Positions 42,530 through 51,223 of a stretch of DNA of 64,000 bases are shown here, in pieces. The notes under the pieces are model-generated. The model searched no databases, was not told where the DNA came from, and worked only from the letters and a program-made list of their open reading frames with translations. Made by a program: the position numbers and the translations under genes. Within the stretch, counting starts at the first letter, position 1. Every line of letters starts with the position of its first letter. This stretch comes from Runella sp. SP2 (GTDB lineage Bacteria > Bacteroidota > Bacteroidia > Cytophagales > Spirosomataceae): the NCBI RefSeq assembly GCF_003711225.1, contig NZ_CP031030.1, positions 7,246,501-7,310,500 of the forward strand, read 5' to 3'.

Positions 42530-44914
42530 TTACTGTACTCTTCGGCGTTCTTCTTCGGCGGCGTCTTCGGTTTGGCGGCGACGGGTGTATTTTTCGTTGC
42601 CAAAACGATAGCTGAAATTGAGCCCAATGCGGCGAGTATCGCTCTGACTTTGGCGGTATTGGGTCGTATTTTGGTAATTGGTCATGGTTTCGGTGCGGTA
42701 GTTGGCAAAAGTCGGGTCGTCAATCATTAAGCGGATACTGCCTTTGTCTTTCAGGATTTTCTTGCCAACGCCTACGTAAATTGAGTAAAAACTGCCCATG
42801 GTCATGGTAAATACTTGGTCGCGGGCTGCAATATTGGCATACAAGTCCGCCGACCAGCCTTTCCCAAAACTAAACTGCTGCCCCACATTGATGCGAAACG
42901 AAACGTACCGAGTGATGGCTTCATCGCCGTTTACTGTGCCCTGAATATTGAAACGAAACCCTTGAAAACTCACGTTGGTCGTCCAATACTTGTTGATTTT
43001 TTTATTGTAATTGCTCACAATCCCAAACCGATAGCCCTTGCCCAAATTGAACGGTTTTCGGACAAATACATCGCCCTCACGAATGTTCAAATCACCATTC
43101 AAGCCATCGGCAAAATCCATGGCCAATCCTACACTAATACCGTTGTTGTTTTGGTAACGAAGTTGAAGATTGTGCAGATAAAAGGGCTTTAGTGCGGGGT
43201 TTCCGCTGGTAAAAGTGTAGTCGTCCACGTAGTTGAGAAATGGGTTAAACTGCTGATAACTTGGGCGGTTGATGCGGCGGCCGTAGTTGAAACTCAAACT
43301 GTGTTTGCCCACGCTGTCCAACGCCCGCCGAAAGAAAAAAGTGGGGAAGAGGTTGGTAAAATGCTGCGAAAATTGCTCGCCCGTGGTAGCGATGTTGGGT
43401 AGTAGATTGCCTTCAATATTGGTGTTTTCGGCGCGTAGCCCCATTTGCAAACTGGTGCGTTTATTCAGCGTATGGCGTAGGTTGAGGTAAGCGGCATTGA
43501 TGTTTTCGTTGTAAAAAAAATGGTTGCTTTTGGTGGGGTCAAGTACGAAGTTCTGGTCTTTTTTATTCTCCACATCGGCTTCGTTGGCGTTTTTTACAAA
43601 GCCTATTTTTGCACCCATTTCAAATGTTGTTGTTTTAGAAACAGGGCGTCGATAGTCCGTTTTGAAGGTCAGAATTGTGGCAGGCGTGAAGAAAACATTA
43701 TTGAAAATCTGGGTGTTATTGGCATGGCTACTCTGAAAATTTCTAACGCCATTGGAGCCATATTGCTGGTAGTTTACGTCGCCGCTCCACTCGCTGCCTT
43801 GTTTTTGGGGTTTGTGGGTAAAATTGAGGTTGGCATTTAGATTGTTCCAATCAAATTGCCCTCGGTTGGTGCCGTAGTACGGTTCGTTGTTAATCAAATT
43901 TGAAAACACCGCGCCGTCGTTTCTTTGGTTTTTTTGCAAAAATAGCTGCCCACCGATGACCGTATTTTTGCTTTTGTCGTAATCAAAACCCAACCGAATT
44001 GTGCCACCAAAACTTTCAGAAGTAGCGGTGTTGTTGCTGGTATATTCTTGATTAGTAGTATTTTCGGTGATAGTTCGGGTGGAAGTAGTAACCGTACGAT
44101 TGGCATCGCGAGGCAAACCTACGCCCCCAAAAAGATTGAGTTTTCCTTGTCGGTAATTGAGGTTAAGGTTGTTGTAACTCCGCCATGTATGCCCTACACT
44201 TTGGCTGGTGCTAATGTTTCCCGTTAGGCCGTAGAGGCGATTTTTTTTCAGTACAATGTTTACAATGGCCGAGCCTGTGGCGTCGTATTTGGCGGGTGGA
44301 GAGTCCATCAGCTCCAATTTGTCCAACATTTGGGCGGGTAGCGATTTGAGGTAAGCCACCAAGTCGGTGCCGCTCATGTAGGTAGGCCGCCCGTCGATGA
44401 GCACCAACACGTTGCTGCGGCCATTGAGCTGTACATTGCCGTTTTGATCTACCACTAGGCTCGGGGTTCGTTCCAACACTTCTTGGGCGGAGAGGGTGGC
44501 GGCACCGTTCATGGCTTCTACGTTAATGACGGTTTTGTCCTCTTCCTGAACCACCAACGGACGCGTCGTTTTAACGACAACTTCGGCAAGTTGTTGGGCT
44601 TTTTCGGGGAGTAAAAAAATGGTCGGTAGCACCAAAGACGTTGCGCTTAGCCGAATAGTGGGGCTTTGGTATTTCTTTGAACCCAAATAGCTGATTTTAA
44701 GGAAATAATTTCCCCGTTTTAAGCTCGTAAATTCAAATTTACCCTGGGCGTTGGTCGCGACGCCCGCTACTTGCTGGCTATCGGGCAAGGCAATCAATAG
44801 CACATTGGCACCTACGGCGGCTTCGTTGTGGTGGTCTTTGATTTCTCCCTTCAAGTTGCTCTGTGCCCATGCCGTGGTGGTAATGAAGAGAAAGAGTAGA
44901 ATACAATTTTTCAT
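42530..44914 (-). CDS. Outer membrane beta-barrel protein with carboxypeptidase-regulatory domain
   Basis: 794 residues from the ATG at 44914, which opens a signal peptide (MKNCILLFLFITTTAWAQ); the open frame extends 52 codons further upstream without merit. Order: CarboxypepD_reg-like domain (~22-100), TonB-receptor-like plug (~110-240, LVLIDGRPTYMSG, DKLELMDSPPAKYDATGSAIVNIVLKK), then a long barrel (outer membrane beta-barrel family) ending LNFSYRFGNEKY. It resembles receptors that sit beside LytS/LytTR pairs, and the divergent kinase gene 230 bases away fits that. Confidence 0.9.
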   Translation of the reverse strand: MKNCILLFLFITTTAWAQSNLKGEIKDHHNEAAVGANVLLIALPDSQQVAGVATNAQGKFEFTSLKRGNYFLKISYLGSKKYQSPTIRLSATSLVLPTIFLLPEKAQQLAEVVVKTTRPLVVQEEDKTVINVEAMNGAATLSAQEVLERTPSLVVDQNGNVQLNGRSNVLVLIDGRPTYMSGTDLVAYLKSLPAQMLDKLELMDSPPAKYDATGSAIVNIVLKKNRLYGLTGNISTSQSVGHTWRSYNNLNLNYRQGKLNLFGGVGLPRDANRTVTTSTRTITENTTNQEYTSNNTATSESFGGTIRLGFDYDKSKNTVIGGQLFLQKNQRNDGAVFSNLINNEPYYGTNRGQFDWNNLNANLNFTHKPQKQGSEWSGDVNYQQYGSNGVRNFQSSHANNTQIFNNVFFTPATILTFKTDYRRPVSKTTTFEMGAKIGFVKNANEADVENKKDQNFVLDPTKSNHFFYNENINAAYLNLRHTLNKRTSLQMGLRAENTNIEGNLLPNIATTGEQFSQHFTNLFPTFFFRRALDSVGKHSLSFNYGRRINRPSYQQFNPFLNYVDDYTFTSGNPALKPFYLHNLQLRYQNNNGISVGLAMDFADGLNGDLNIREGDVFVRKPFNLGKGYRFGIVSNYNKKINKYWTTNVSFQGFRFNIQGTVNGDEAITRYVSFRINVGQQFSFGKGWSADLYANIAARDQVFTMTMGSFYSIYVGVGKKILKDKGSIRLMIDDPTFANYRTETMTNYQNTTQYRQSQSDTRRIGLNFSYRFGNEKYTRRRQTEDAAEEERRRVQ

Positions 44915-45144
44915 GCTGCGTTGTGGTTTTTTGGCAAAACTCGGAAAGGGGCGGTTTATTGGAGAAGGGGACGGACAGAAAGGGCAGCTGCTGTGATAAA
45001 AAGGGAAAATCGACTGACGAAGGAGTAGAAGGAAGGCGTAAATTTGTATTTTATGGTTTTCGTCAGTCAAAAAAGCCTTTCTGTCAGCCGAGGAGGAAAG
45101 TAATGAAACAGATTTCCCATTTTTGACCCCAAAACTAAAATAAT

Positions 45145-46206
45145 ATGGCTGGAAATATTCTCGTTTTTACCCTTTCGGTGGTTGTACTTTGGCTTATTTT
45201 TGGCAAACCAAAGCAGATTGTTATTACCCTTTTTCAGTGGGCTATAGGAGCGGTGGGGTTGTTTTTTGCCGTCCTTTTCACATTTCACATCATTGATTTA
45301 GAAGGTGAAAAGAACCAAGCCTTGATAAGTAGCGTGTTGACGATAGGCTGCGCGGCGGCAGGGCGTTTTATCGCAGCGTATTATTTGAGCAAAAACCCGC
45401 GCAATCTAGACCTCGCCGTAACGATTTTAGGGGTGCTTTTTATTGGGTTTTTATTGGGTTTTGGCTTAGCAATCAATTATTTAAGGTTTACTGGGAGCTT
45501 TTCGGTGCTGTTGTATCTGAATCTGGCCTTGATGGGGTTGGGATTTGTTACCACGATGGGAGTGGCTATTATCAAACACCAGATTGAGCAAAAAATTACT
45601 ACCGCCGAGACCAAAGCCAACGTAAGCGATGCCGAATTGAAGCTTTTGCAGAGTCAGTTGAGCCCGCATTTTTTGTTTAATACCCTCAATAATCTGTACG
45701 CACTTTCGATACACGATGCTTCTAAGTTGCCGCCGCTGTTGCTCAAATTATCTGACCTGTTGCGCTATACGGTATATGACACCAAGGCTACGTTGGTAGC
45801 CCTCGAAGACGAAATCAATTACTTGAAAAACTACATAGATTTTGAAAAAATACGGTTGGGCGAACGGTTGGAACTGGTCACAAATTGGCCCGAATCGCTT
45901 GCCGAAGCTCCGCCGATTGCTCCTATGCTTTTGATTGTGTTTGTGGAAAATGCGTTTAAGCATTCCAAAAACACCCAAAATCCGCAGATTAAGATTGCCA
46001 TAGATGTCCAAATTTGGGGTAAAACGGTGCTTTTTTCCGTTCAGAATAGTTTTGACCCTAACGTCACCCGAAATGCGCTGGAGCAACACAGTGGTTTGGG
46101 ATTGGACAATGTGAAAAAACGATTGGAACTCGCTTATCCTCACCGCCATGACCTAAGTATCGAGCAGAAAAACAATACTTTTACGGTTAAATTAAGATTG
46201 ACATGA
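45145..46206 (+). CDS. LytS-type sensor histidine kinase
   Basis: 353 residues. About four membrane helices in residues 1-145, then the His_kinase domain with phospho-accepting H175 in QLSPHFLFNTLNNLYALS and the ATPase part with VFVENAFKHSKN and GLGLDNVKKRLELAYP. It senses an unknown signal at the inner membrane and phosphorylates the LytTR regulator whose gene overlaps it by four bases (ATGA). The divergent outer membrane receptor gene is a plausible target. Confidence 0.93.
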   Translation: MAGNILVFTLSVVVLWLIFGKPKQIVITLFQWAIGAVGLFFAVLFTFHIIDLEGEKNQALISSVLTIGCAAAGRFIAAYYLSKNPRNLDLAVTILGVLFIGFLLGFGLAINYLRFTGSFSVLLYLNLALMGLGFVTTMGVAIIKHQIEQKITTAETKANVSDAELKLLQSQLSPHFLFNTLNNLYALSIHDASKLPPLLLKLSDLLRYTVYDTKATLVALEDEINYLKNYIDFEKIRLGERLELVTNWPESLAEAPPIAPMLLIVFVENAFKHSKNTQNPQIKIAIDVQIWGKTVLFSVQNSFDPNVTRNALEQHSGLGLDNVKKRLELAYPHRHDLSIEQKNNTFTVKLRLT

Positions 46207-46901
46207 TACTGAAGGCTCTCATAGTGGATGATGAACCACTAGCGCGTCAACTAATCGAAGGGTACTGTAGGTATTTGCCTGAAATAGAGGTGGTTGGTTC
46301 GGTAGTTGACGTGTTTATGGCAAGACCCATTTTGGAGACGGGCAGGGTGGATGTGCTATTTTTAGACATTAATATGCCCGTGATGAACGGTATTAATTTT
46401 CTGAGAAGCCTTCCGCACAAACCCATTACCATTTTTACGACGGCCTATAAAGAACACGCCCACGAAGCCTTTGACCTTGCGGCCACAGACTACCTGTTGA
46501 AACCTTTTTCGATGGAGCGTTTTTTGCAGGCTATTGATAAGGCCAAGGCTGCCCTAAAGCAGCAACCCAACACGCCCGAAAACCATATTTTCCTGAAGTC
46601 AGACGGCAGATTGATAAAGTTGTTTTTTGACGAACTGTATTACGTAGAGGCGCAAGGCAATCAAGTTAAATTTGTAACCGAGCACAGCACCTTCAACATC
46701 ACGCAGACGTTTGGTTCGGTGTTGGAACTTTTGCCCGCGTCGCAGTTTGTGCGGGTTCATCGCTCATTTGCGGTCAATATTCAGAAAATCAGCATTATAG
46801 AGTCCTACCGTATCCTGTTACTTCAAAAAGGAGAAGTACCGCTCGGAAGCAATTTTCGGGAAGATTTTTTGAAAATGGTGATGAGTAAGGGAGGGGAGTG
46901 A
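46203..46901 (+). CDS. LytTR family response regulator
   Basis: 232 residues. The receiver domain (1-~120) has the acidic pocket VDDEP, phospho-acceptor D55 in FLDINMPVMNG and the switch Lys in YLLKPFS. The LytTR DNA-binding domain (~135-232) has YYVEAQGNQVKF and FVRVHRSFAVNIQKI. It is translationally coupled to the kinase gene. Its final 80 bases (46822-46901) are repeated at 47744-47823, beyond the toxin-antitoxin genes. Confidence 0.94.
   Translation: MILKALIVDDEPLARQLIEGYCRYLPEIEVVGSVVDVFMARPILETGRVDVLFLDINMPVMNGINFLRSLPHKPITIFTTAYKEHAHEAFDLAATDYLLKPFSMERFLQAIDKAKAALKQQPNTPENHIFLKSDGRLIKLFFDELYYVEAQGNQVKFVTEHSTFNITQTFGSVLELLPASQFVRVHRSFAVNIQKISIIESYRILLLQKGEVPLGSNFREDFLKMVMSKGGE
46822..46901 (+). 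repeat. 80-bp direct repeat, copy 1 (3' end of the LytTR gene)
   Basis: Matches 47744-47823 with about five substitutions, including the stop codon. The two copies flank the tacAT-like cassette with an offset of 922 bases. Confidence 0.9.
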
Positions 46902-46917
46902 AGTGCTTGTTTTTGCT

Positions 46918-47412
46918 CTATGTGAATAGTTCCTGCAATGTCTTGATAGCAATAAACATTTTTTTGCTGTCAGGAAGTTTTATGAAGTCATATTTCGTGT
47001 AAAACTTTTCAGCGTCTTCGTCGATTGGGTCAACAACAACCGCAAATGAGCCTATTTCTTGGGAAATGTGGTAACTTCTTTTTAAAGCATCAATTAACAA
47101 TATTTTTCCAATTCCTTTGCCTTGGTATTTGGTGTGGATTGCTAACCTTCCCAATAAAGTAGTTGGGATGGAAGTGTACGATTTTGGAAGCTTCTTTTGA
47201 ATGGATTCGGGAAAACTACTCAAGGGGATGCTATTATTCGAGAGGGTATAGTAGCCTTGAATATCGTTGGTTGCTGCATCTGATAACACAAAACAGGCAG
47301 ATAGTTTTCTTTTGATGTCTTGTCCTGCTTGGGTTTTTAAGTAATTGTTTAAAAGCTCTTTCCCGCAGTCAAAACCCTCCCGATTATGTTTTTTGTCTAA
47401 AAGCTCAGTCAT
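46918..47412 (-). CDS. GNAT acetyltransferase toxin (TacT-like)
   Basis: 164 residues from the ATG at 47412 (MTELLDKKHNREGFDCGKELL). This start overlaps the antitoxin gene by 8 bases. The N-terminal FDCGKELLNNYLKTQAGQD and acetyl-CoA loop LGRLAIHTKYQGKGIGKILL are typical of GNAT toxins that acetylate aminoacyl-tRNA and block translation. A C-terminal FYTKYDFIKLPDSKKMFI supports it. It is AT-rich relative to the LytTR gene and ends 16 bases from the latter's stop. Confidence 0.87.
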   Translation of the reverse strand: MTELLDKKHNREGFDCGKELLNNYLKTQAGQDIKRKLSACFVLSDAATNDIQGYYTLSNNSIPLSSFPESIQKKLPKSYTSIPTTLLGRLAIHTKYQGKGIGKILLIDALKRSYHISQEIGSFAVVVDPIDEDAEKFYTKYDFIKLPDSKKMFIAIKTLQELFT

Positions 47413-47701
47413 TTTTTTGAGTCGATACAAACGCATTATAGTCTTCATACGCGCTTTTTAGCGTTTTTGAAGGTTTTCGGGGATTGGTAATTGCGTCAAA
47501 AAAGATTTGACTGTCTCTCTCAGATGCTAGTATTTGTTCTTTTTCCTTCATAATTTCTTTTGCTTTTTCTTGCACTGTCAAAATCACGAAGTCAGTCAAG
47601 CTTCTAAAACCACCTAGATAAGCGGCTTTTTCAAAGAATTCTTTTTGTTCCTTTGAAAGTCTTGCGTCAAATCGCGCTTGTTCTTTAATTGCGGTATTCA
47701 T
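47405..47701 (-). CDS. DUF1778 antitoxin (TacA-like)
   Basis: 98 residues from the ATG at 47701. The N-terminal half is ribbon-helix-helix-like (RFDARLSKEQKEFFEKAAYLGGFRSLTDFVILTVQEKA); the C-terminal tail with DAITNPRKPSKTLKSAYEDY wraps the acetyltransferase toxin. It neutralises the toxin and should repress the operon through the palindrome 18 bases upstream of its start. Confidence 0.88.
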   Translation of the reverse strand: MNTAIKEQARFDARLSKEQKEFFEKAAYLGGFRSLTDFVILTVQEKAKEIMKEKEQILASERDSQIFFDAITNPRKPSKTLKSAYEDYNAFVSTQKND

Positions 47702-47718
47702 AAATGAAAATTTTCCAT

Positions 47719-47745
47719 AAATGTACGTAAAATACCCGTACATTT
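47719..47745. promoter_or_regulatory. Palindromic operator candidate of the tacAT-like operon
   Basis: AAATGTACG (47719-47727) and CGTACATTT (47737-47745) form a perfect 9-bp inverted repeat with a 9-base spacer, just upstream of the antitoxin start. This is the expected position for ribbon-helix-helix autorepression. Confidence 0.6.
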
Positions 47746-47823
47746 CAAAAAGTAGAAGTGCCACTCGGAAGCAATTTTCGGGAAGATTTTTTGAAAATGG
47801 TGGTGAGAAAGGGAGGGGAGTGA
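47744..47823 (+). repeat. 80-bp direct repeat, copy 2
   Basis: Second copy of the LytTR gene's 3' end, with the stop codon at 47821-47823 but no upstream gene body. About 110 bases of gene-free sequence follow, including an inverted CCGTGT/ACACGG pair (about 47853 and 47881). Confidence 0.9.
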
Positions 47824-47936
47824 TGGAAAAAACGATGCTGTTAAGTCAGTTTATCCGTGTGCTAAAATCGTCGATAATAGTACACGGATATTATGGATTA
47901 GACACGGTTTTTATGGATTTAAAAATAGTCGAACCC

Positions 47937-48764
47937 TCAATTCCCCGTATTTTTTAAAATAAAATCAACGATGGGTTGCGGGTCTTTTAGGCAGTGTGGG
48001 TGATGTCCTACTCCTTTTTTTACAATGAGCTCAATCGCCCCGCCAGCACTTCGATACTTTTCTGCTAACTGATACGTATTTTCATCAATGGGGACGACAT
48101 CGTCTGCGTCTCCACAAACGTGTAAGAGAGGAATTTTGGCGGCTGCCAGTTTTACACAATTGTTGATGGGGCTGTCCTTAAAATCATTGACTGTCACTTC
48201 GGTCAAGTCGTAGGCTTTAAGGCATTTTTCCCAGTCAGTTTTTGAACCTTTCCCCTTGCCCAAGCCGCCTGGCCAACTTTTTATGTCGCATACGGGCGCA
48301 TCGGCATAGATACAATACACTTTATCTGCGTTCTGCGAAGCCCAATTGTAGGCATCCAAACCGCCTCGGCTTAAACCTTCAAAGACCGTTTTGGGGTTAA
48401 GCCCGAAACGTTGAATCAGATGGTTGTAAAAACCATCGAATCGGCGCATTGACTTTGGTCCACCGTACAAATCCACCACATCGACATACACCACATGAAA
48501 CCCTTTTTGCAACAAGGCAATGTCCACTTGCGGTTCGTGCGCCCAAAACTGAGTACGCCAAATCCAGTTTTTGTGTTGGTTGGGTTGTTGGGGAAGAACT
48601 ACTTTGGCTTCGACGCCCTCAAATTGAAACTCCAGCATTTCAAACCCGTTCCATGTCGTATGAACGGTGGCACGCTCATCGCTTGCATGGCTAGTGAAAA
48701 CAAGAGTGGCTATGATAGAAAGAAGGATGCAAAGCTGGAGTGTGGTTTTTCGGAATGCCTTCAT
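47937..48764 (-). CDS. Exported alpha/beta hydrolase
   Basis: 275 residues with an N-terminal signal sequence (about 1-28, ending SHAS). The alpha/beta-hydrolase triad is visible: nucleophile in VFEGLSRGGLDAYNW (GLSRGG), Asp in VCGDADDVVPIDENTYQL and His in VKKGVGHHPHCL. Similar to prolyl-oligopeptidase-like or esterase domains seen in Bacteroidota secreted enzymes. Substrate unknown. Confidence 0.87.
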   Translation of the reverse strand: MKAFRKTTLQLCILLSIIATLVFTSHASDERATVHTTWNGFEMLEFQFEGVEAKVVLPQQPNQHKNWIWRTQFWAHEPQVDIALLQKGFHVVYVDVVDLYGGPKSMRRFDGFYNHLIQRFGLNPKTVFEGLSRGGLDAYNWASQNADKVYCIYADAPVCDIKSWPGGLGKGKGSKTDWEKCLKAYDLTEVTVNDFKDSPINNCVKLAAAKIPLLHVCGDADDVVPIDENTYQLAEKYRSAGGAIELIVKKGVGHHPHCLKDPQPIVDFILKNTGN

Positions 48765-48804
48765 TTGGGTGTAAGTTTAAAATGGCCTGGTCTGAAGCTA
48801 AGCT

Positions 48805-49030
48805 ACTAATTTAACGCGAACTTTTCAAGAAATGTGCCTATAGGCACTACCTCTTTGTAGTTATAGGGGCCTATTTTCTTATTTTAGTGTGCCGTAGGTA
48901 CACAACATCGCTTACAAGTGGTGTACCTATGGCACACCAAATCGGACAAACCCTCATTGTTCTACAAATGTTAAGCCTCTATGAGGCACAAAACCAAGTA
49001 CTTATCTTGAAAAGTTCGCGTTAAGTTAGT
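48805..49030. mobile_element. MITE-like element with 26-bp terminal inverted repeats
   Basis: Left end 48805-48830 (containing TTAACGCGAACTTTTCAAGA) and right end 49005-49030 are inverted repeats with a single mismatch. The 226-bp interval has no open frame and contains a nested palindrome (GTGTGCCGTAGGTACAC with GTGTACCTATGGCACAC) and CCTCTATGAGG. No target duplication could be seen. No matching transposase is in the window. Confidence 0.75.
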
Positions 49031-49094
49031 ATAAAGCTATTTCTATTACGCAGCTAATAATCATTATAGTTAGCCGTTAAAAAAAACAACGAAA

Positions 49095-49916
49095 TCAGAA
49101 CTGTTTTCGGAACGATGTAGGGGAGATGCCCGTGTTTTTGGTGAAGAACCGAACAAAATAGGCGTCGTCCTCGTAATTTAGGCTGTACGCAATCTCCTTG
49201 ACCGACAAAGACGTGTGAGCCAAAAGGCGCTTGCTTTCGAGGATGATTCGGTTTTTGATGATGTCGTTGGGGGTGTCTTTGCTAAGTAATCCTATTTTTT
49301 TGCTGAGATTTTTGGGCGTGATAAAAAGCATATCAGCATAGTCGGCTACGGTATGGTGGGTTTTGTAATGTTGCTCCACCAACTTGCTAAATTTTCTCAA
49401 AAATTGCACATCAGCATGTTGTTCGTTTTCAGCCAATTGGTGTTGTTCCTTCCAAATCCGCGTGGACTTGAGAATAATAAGTTTGAGCAAAATTCGCAAC
49501 ATTTCTTCGGTGCTAGCATCGTCGTTTTCCATCTCATGTTGTATCTCCCTGATGACTTTTTGCATGTACGACGATTGGCTATCTCTTAGCTTAATGAAAG
49601 GTACTTCAAACACATTGTTGTACAAAATCCCGTCGCAAGCTACTTCTTGGTCGTGAATTTCGATGCAATAAAAGTCGCGATTGAAGTGCAGTAATATTTC
49701 TTTATTATGCTCACTTTGAGAGAATTGTATCACCACTTTAGGGTTGATAAAGAGCATTGCATCCGAGTCCAAGAGGAAATGTTGGAAGTCAACTTGGATG
49801 GCTGTGTTTTTGGGCAGAAAAAGAATTTTTATGTGCTCTTCAATGGATTGTAGGGCACTTTCGCTATCCAAAGAACGAAGGTTGCCAAATTGCTTTAATG
49901 AAAATTCTTTGAGCAT
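49095..49916 (-). CDS. AraC family transcriptional regulator
   Basis: 273 residues. The N-terminal part is a beta-rich effector domain (about 20-110). The C-terminal double helix-turn-helix (~170-273) has HTVADYADMLFITPKNLSKKIG and LSVKEIAYSLNYEDDAYFVRFFTKNTGISPTSFRKQF, the AraC signature. Probably controls the NTF2-like and SDR genes upstream on the same strand; the effector is unknown. Confidence 0.9.
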   Translation of the reverse strand: MLKEFSLKQFGNLRSLDSESALQSIEEHIKILFLPKNTAIQVDFQHFLLDSDAMLFINPKVVIQFSQSEHNKEILLHFNRDFYCIEIHDQEVACDGILYNNVFEVPFIKLRDSQSSYMQKVIREIQHEMENDDASTEEMLRILLKLIILKSTRIWKEQHQLAENEQHADVQFLRKFSKLVEQHYKTHHTVADYADMLFITPKNLSKKIGLLSKDTPNDIIKNRIILESKRLLAHTSLSVKEIAYSLNYEDDAYFVRFFTKNTGISPTSFRKQF

Positions 49917-49959
49917 CTATTTTAACGTTTATCGTTCTTTGGTGATAGCCTTCCTTTCC

Positions 49960-50277
49960 TCAACCGATTTTGAGTGAATGAATTTGGTCGTTTTTAATGT
50001 CGAACCGATACGTTAATACAAGTGGACTGCCAGGGAAAGTTCCTGAAATTTCCGCCTTTAACGTTTGGGTAGTTGCCGAATACTCCTGTGGCTGCATGAC
50101 CGCTTTGTAGGTTTTGTTGGCTTTTTGTATCCAATTCCTGATTTCTGTTTTTCCTTTGTGCGTTCGTCCTTCGTCAAAAACGACGGCTGTTTCGGCAAAA
50201 CAATTGGCATACGCAACGCTGTCAAAATTGTTTTGTGCTTTGATTAAGTTGGCTAGTACTGTTGGTAAATTACTCAT
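49960..50277 (-). CDS. NTF2-like (SnoaL-type) small protein
   Basis: 105 residues from the ATG at 50277; the open frame extends upstream through the SDR gene's shadow and is not real there. FDSVAYANCFAETAVVFDEGRTHKGKTEIRNWI is the usual start of a nuclear-transport-factor-2 fold, a cone-shaped pocket used by ketosteroid isomerase-like and polyketide cyclase-like proteins. It lies 28 bases after the SDR gene, likely co-transcribed. Role unknown. Confidence 0.82.
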   Translation of the reverse strand: MSNLPTVLANLIKAQNNFDSVAYANCFAETAVVFDEGRTHKGKTEIRNWIQKANKTYKAVMQPQEYSATTQTLKAEISGTFPGSPLVLTYRFDIKNDQIHSLKIG

Positions 50278-50305
50278 AAGTGTGATTGATAATGGTTGAT
50301 AAATG

Positions 50306-51100
50306 TTAAATCGTAGGAATAGTGCCGCCGTCGATGACAAATTCTGTGCCTGTGAGGTACTTAGCTCTTGGCGAAACCAAAAAACCGACCAGCTCGGCAA
50401 CTTCTTCGGGCTGGGCGGGCCTGCCGAAGGGGATTCCACCCAAGGCATCCATGACGCTCTGGGTAGCTTGTTCAATAGAGCTGTTTGAACTTTCGGCGAT
50501 GCGTTCCATCATTCTTACCGAGGAACTTGTCATAATCCAGCCAGGCGAAACTGTCAGTACCCGAACGCCTTTTGGGGAAACTTCGTTGGACAGGCTTTTG
50601 CTGTAATTGATTAGTCCTGCTTTGGCTGCGGCATAAGGTAAAGTCGAATCGTACAAGGGCAATTTGCCTTGAATGGAGGCAATGTGAATAATAACCCCGT
50701 TGCCGCGCGTTATCATTTGTGGTAAGAACCCTCGGTCTAGTCTCACGGGGGCGAGCAAATTGCTTTGGAGCGTTTGTTCCCAGTCATCGTCACTCAAAAC
50801 GGCAAAGCCACCGCCTGGGGTTTCGGAGCCACCGAGGCTGTTGACCAAAATGTCTAGCCTGCCATATTTTGCTAATACCTCATTGACTATTTTTTGGGTT
50901 CCTGAGGACTGGCTTAAATCTGCTGAGATAAAATCCAGTGTTTCGTTGGGTGCTTCGGGGGCATTTCGTGCCGTGATTATCACGGTGGCTCCCGCCTTCG
51001 AGAGGCGTTCAGCGATGGCCTTTCCAGCTCCTTTTGTTCCGCCCGTTACCAAAGCAATTTTGCCCGATAGCTCGTTGTTGAAATTAAAATCCTGTTCCAT
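50306..51100 (-). CDS. Short-chain dehydrogenase/reductase
   Basis: 264 residues from the ATG at 51100. TGGTKGAGKAIAERL is the cofactor motif, NSLGG replaces the usual NNAG, catalytic Ser in IASIQGKLP and Tyr/Lys in PYAAAKAGL. The C-terminal GTEFVIDGGTIP is typical of classical SDRs. Divergent from an HxlR regulator gene 123 bases away, which is the usual arrangement for a regulator and its target. Confidence 0.9.
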   Translation of the reverse strand: MEQDFNFNNELSGKIALVTGGTKGAGKAIAERLSKAGATVIITARNAPEAPNETLDFISADLSQSSGTQKIVNEVLAKYGRLDILVNSLGGSETPGGGFAVLSDDDWEQTLQSNLLAPVRLDRGFLPQMITRGNGVIIHIASIQGKLPLYDSTLPYAAAKAGLINYSKSLSNEVSPKGVRVLTVSPGWIMTSSSVRMMERIAESSNSSIEQATQSVMDALGGIPFGRPAQPEEVAELVGFLVSPRAKYLTGTEFVIDGGTIPTI

Positions 51101-51188
51101 CTGATTGTTTTTTGTGCAAATTTCAGACATACATTCAGGTGAAGCAATTACGGAAATACGATTCGGATAGGGATAAATTTTTCCCCTA

Positions 51189-51219
51189 TTGTACGATTTG
51201 GAGCATAGGTCTAATTTTG
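51189..51219 (+). promoter_or_regulatory. Predicted promoter of the first HxlR gene
   Basis: TTG (51189-51191) and TAATTTTG (51212-51219) are separated by 20 bases, a full match to the Bacteroidota promoter consensus. The gene's ATG is at 51224, so the mRNA would be leaderless or nearly so. Confidence 0.6.
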
Positions 51220-51223
51220 TGGT

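Noticed and set aside
44915-45070. 52-codon extension of the outer membrane barrel protein
   Set aside because: It would bury the signal peptide that begins at the ATG at 44914 and has proline/serine-rich content without family support.
48931-48990. Nested palindromes in the 48.8-49.0 kb gap as terminators
   Set aside because: They lack T tracts and fall inside a larger element with 26-bp inverted ends, which explains them better.
50278-50475. Long N-terminal extension of the NTF2-like gene
   Set aside because: It overlaps the SDR gene on the same strand in another frame, and the NTF2 fold starts right after ATG 50277.
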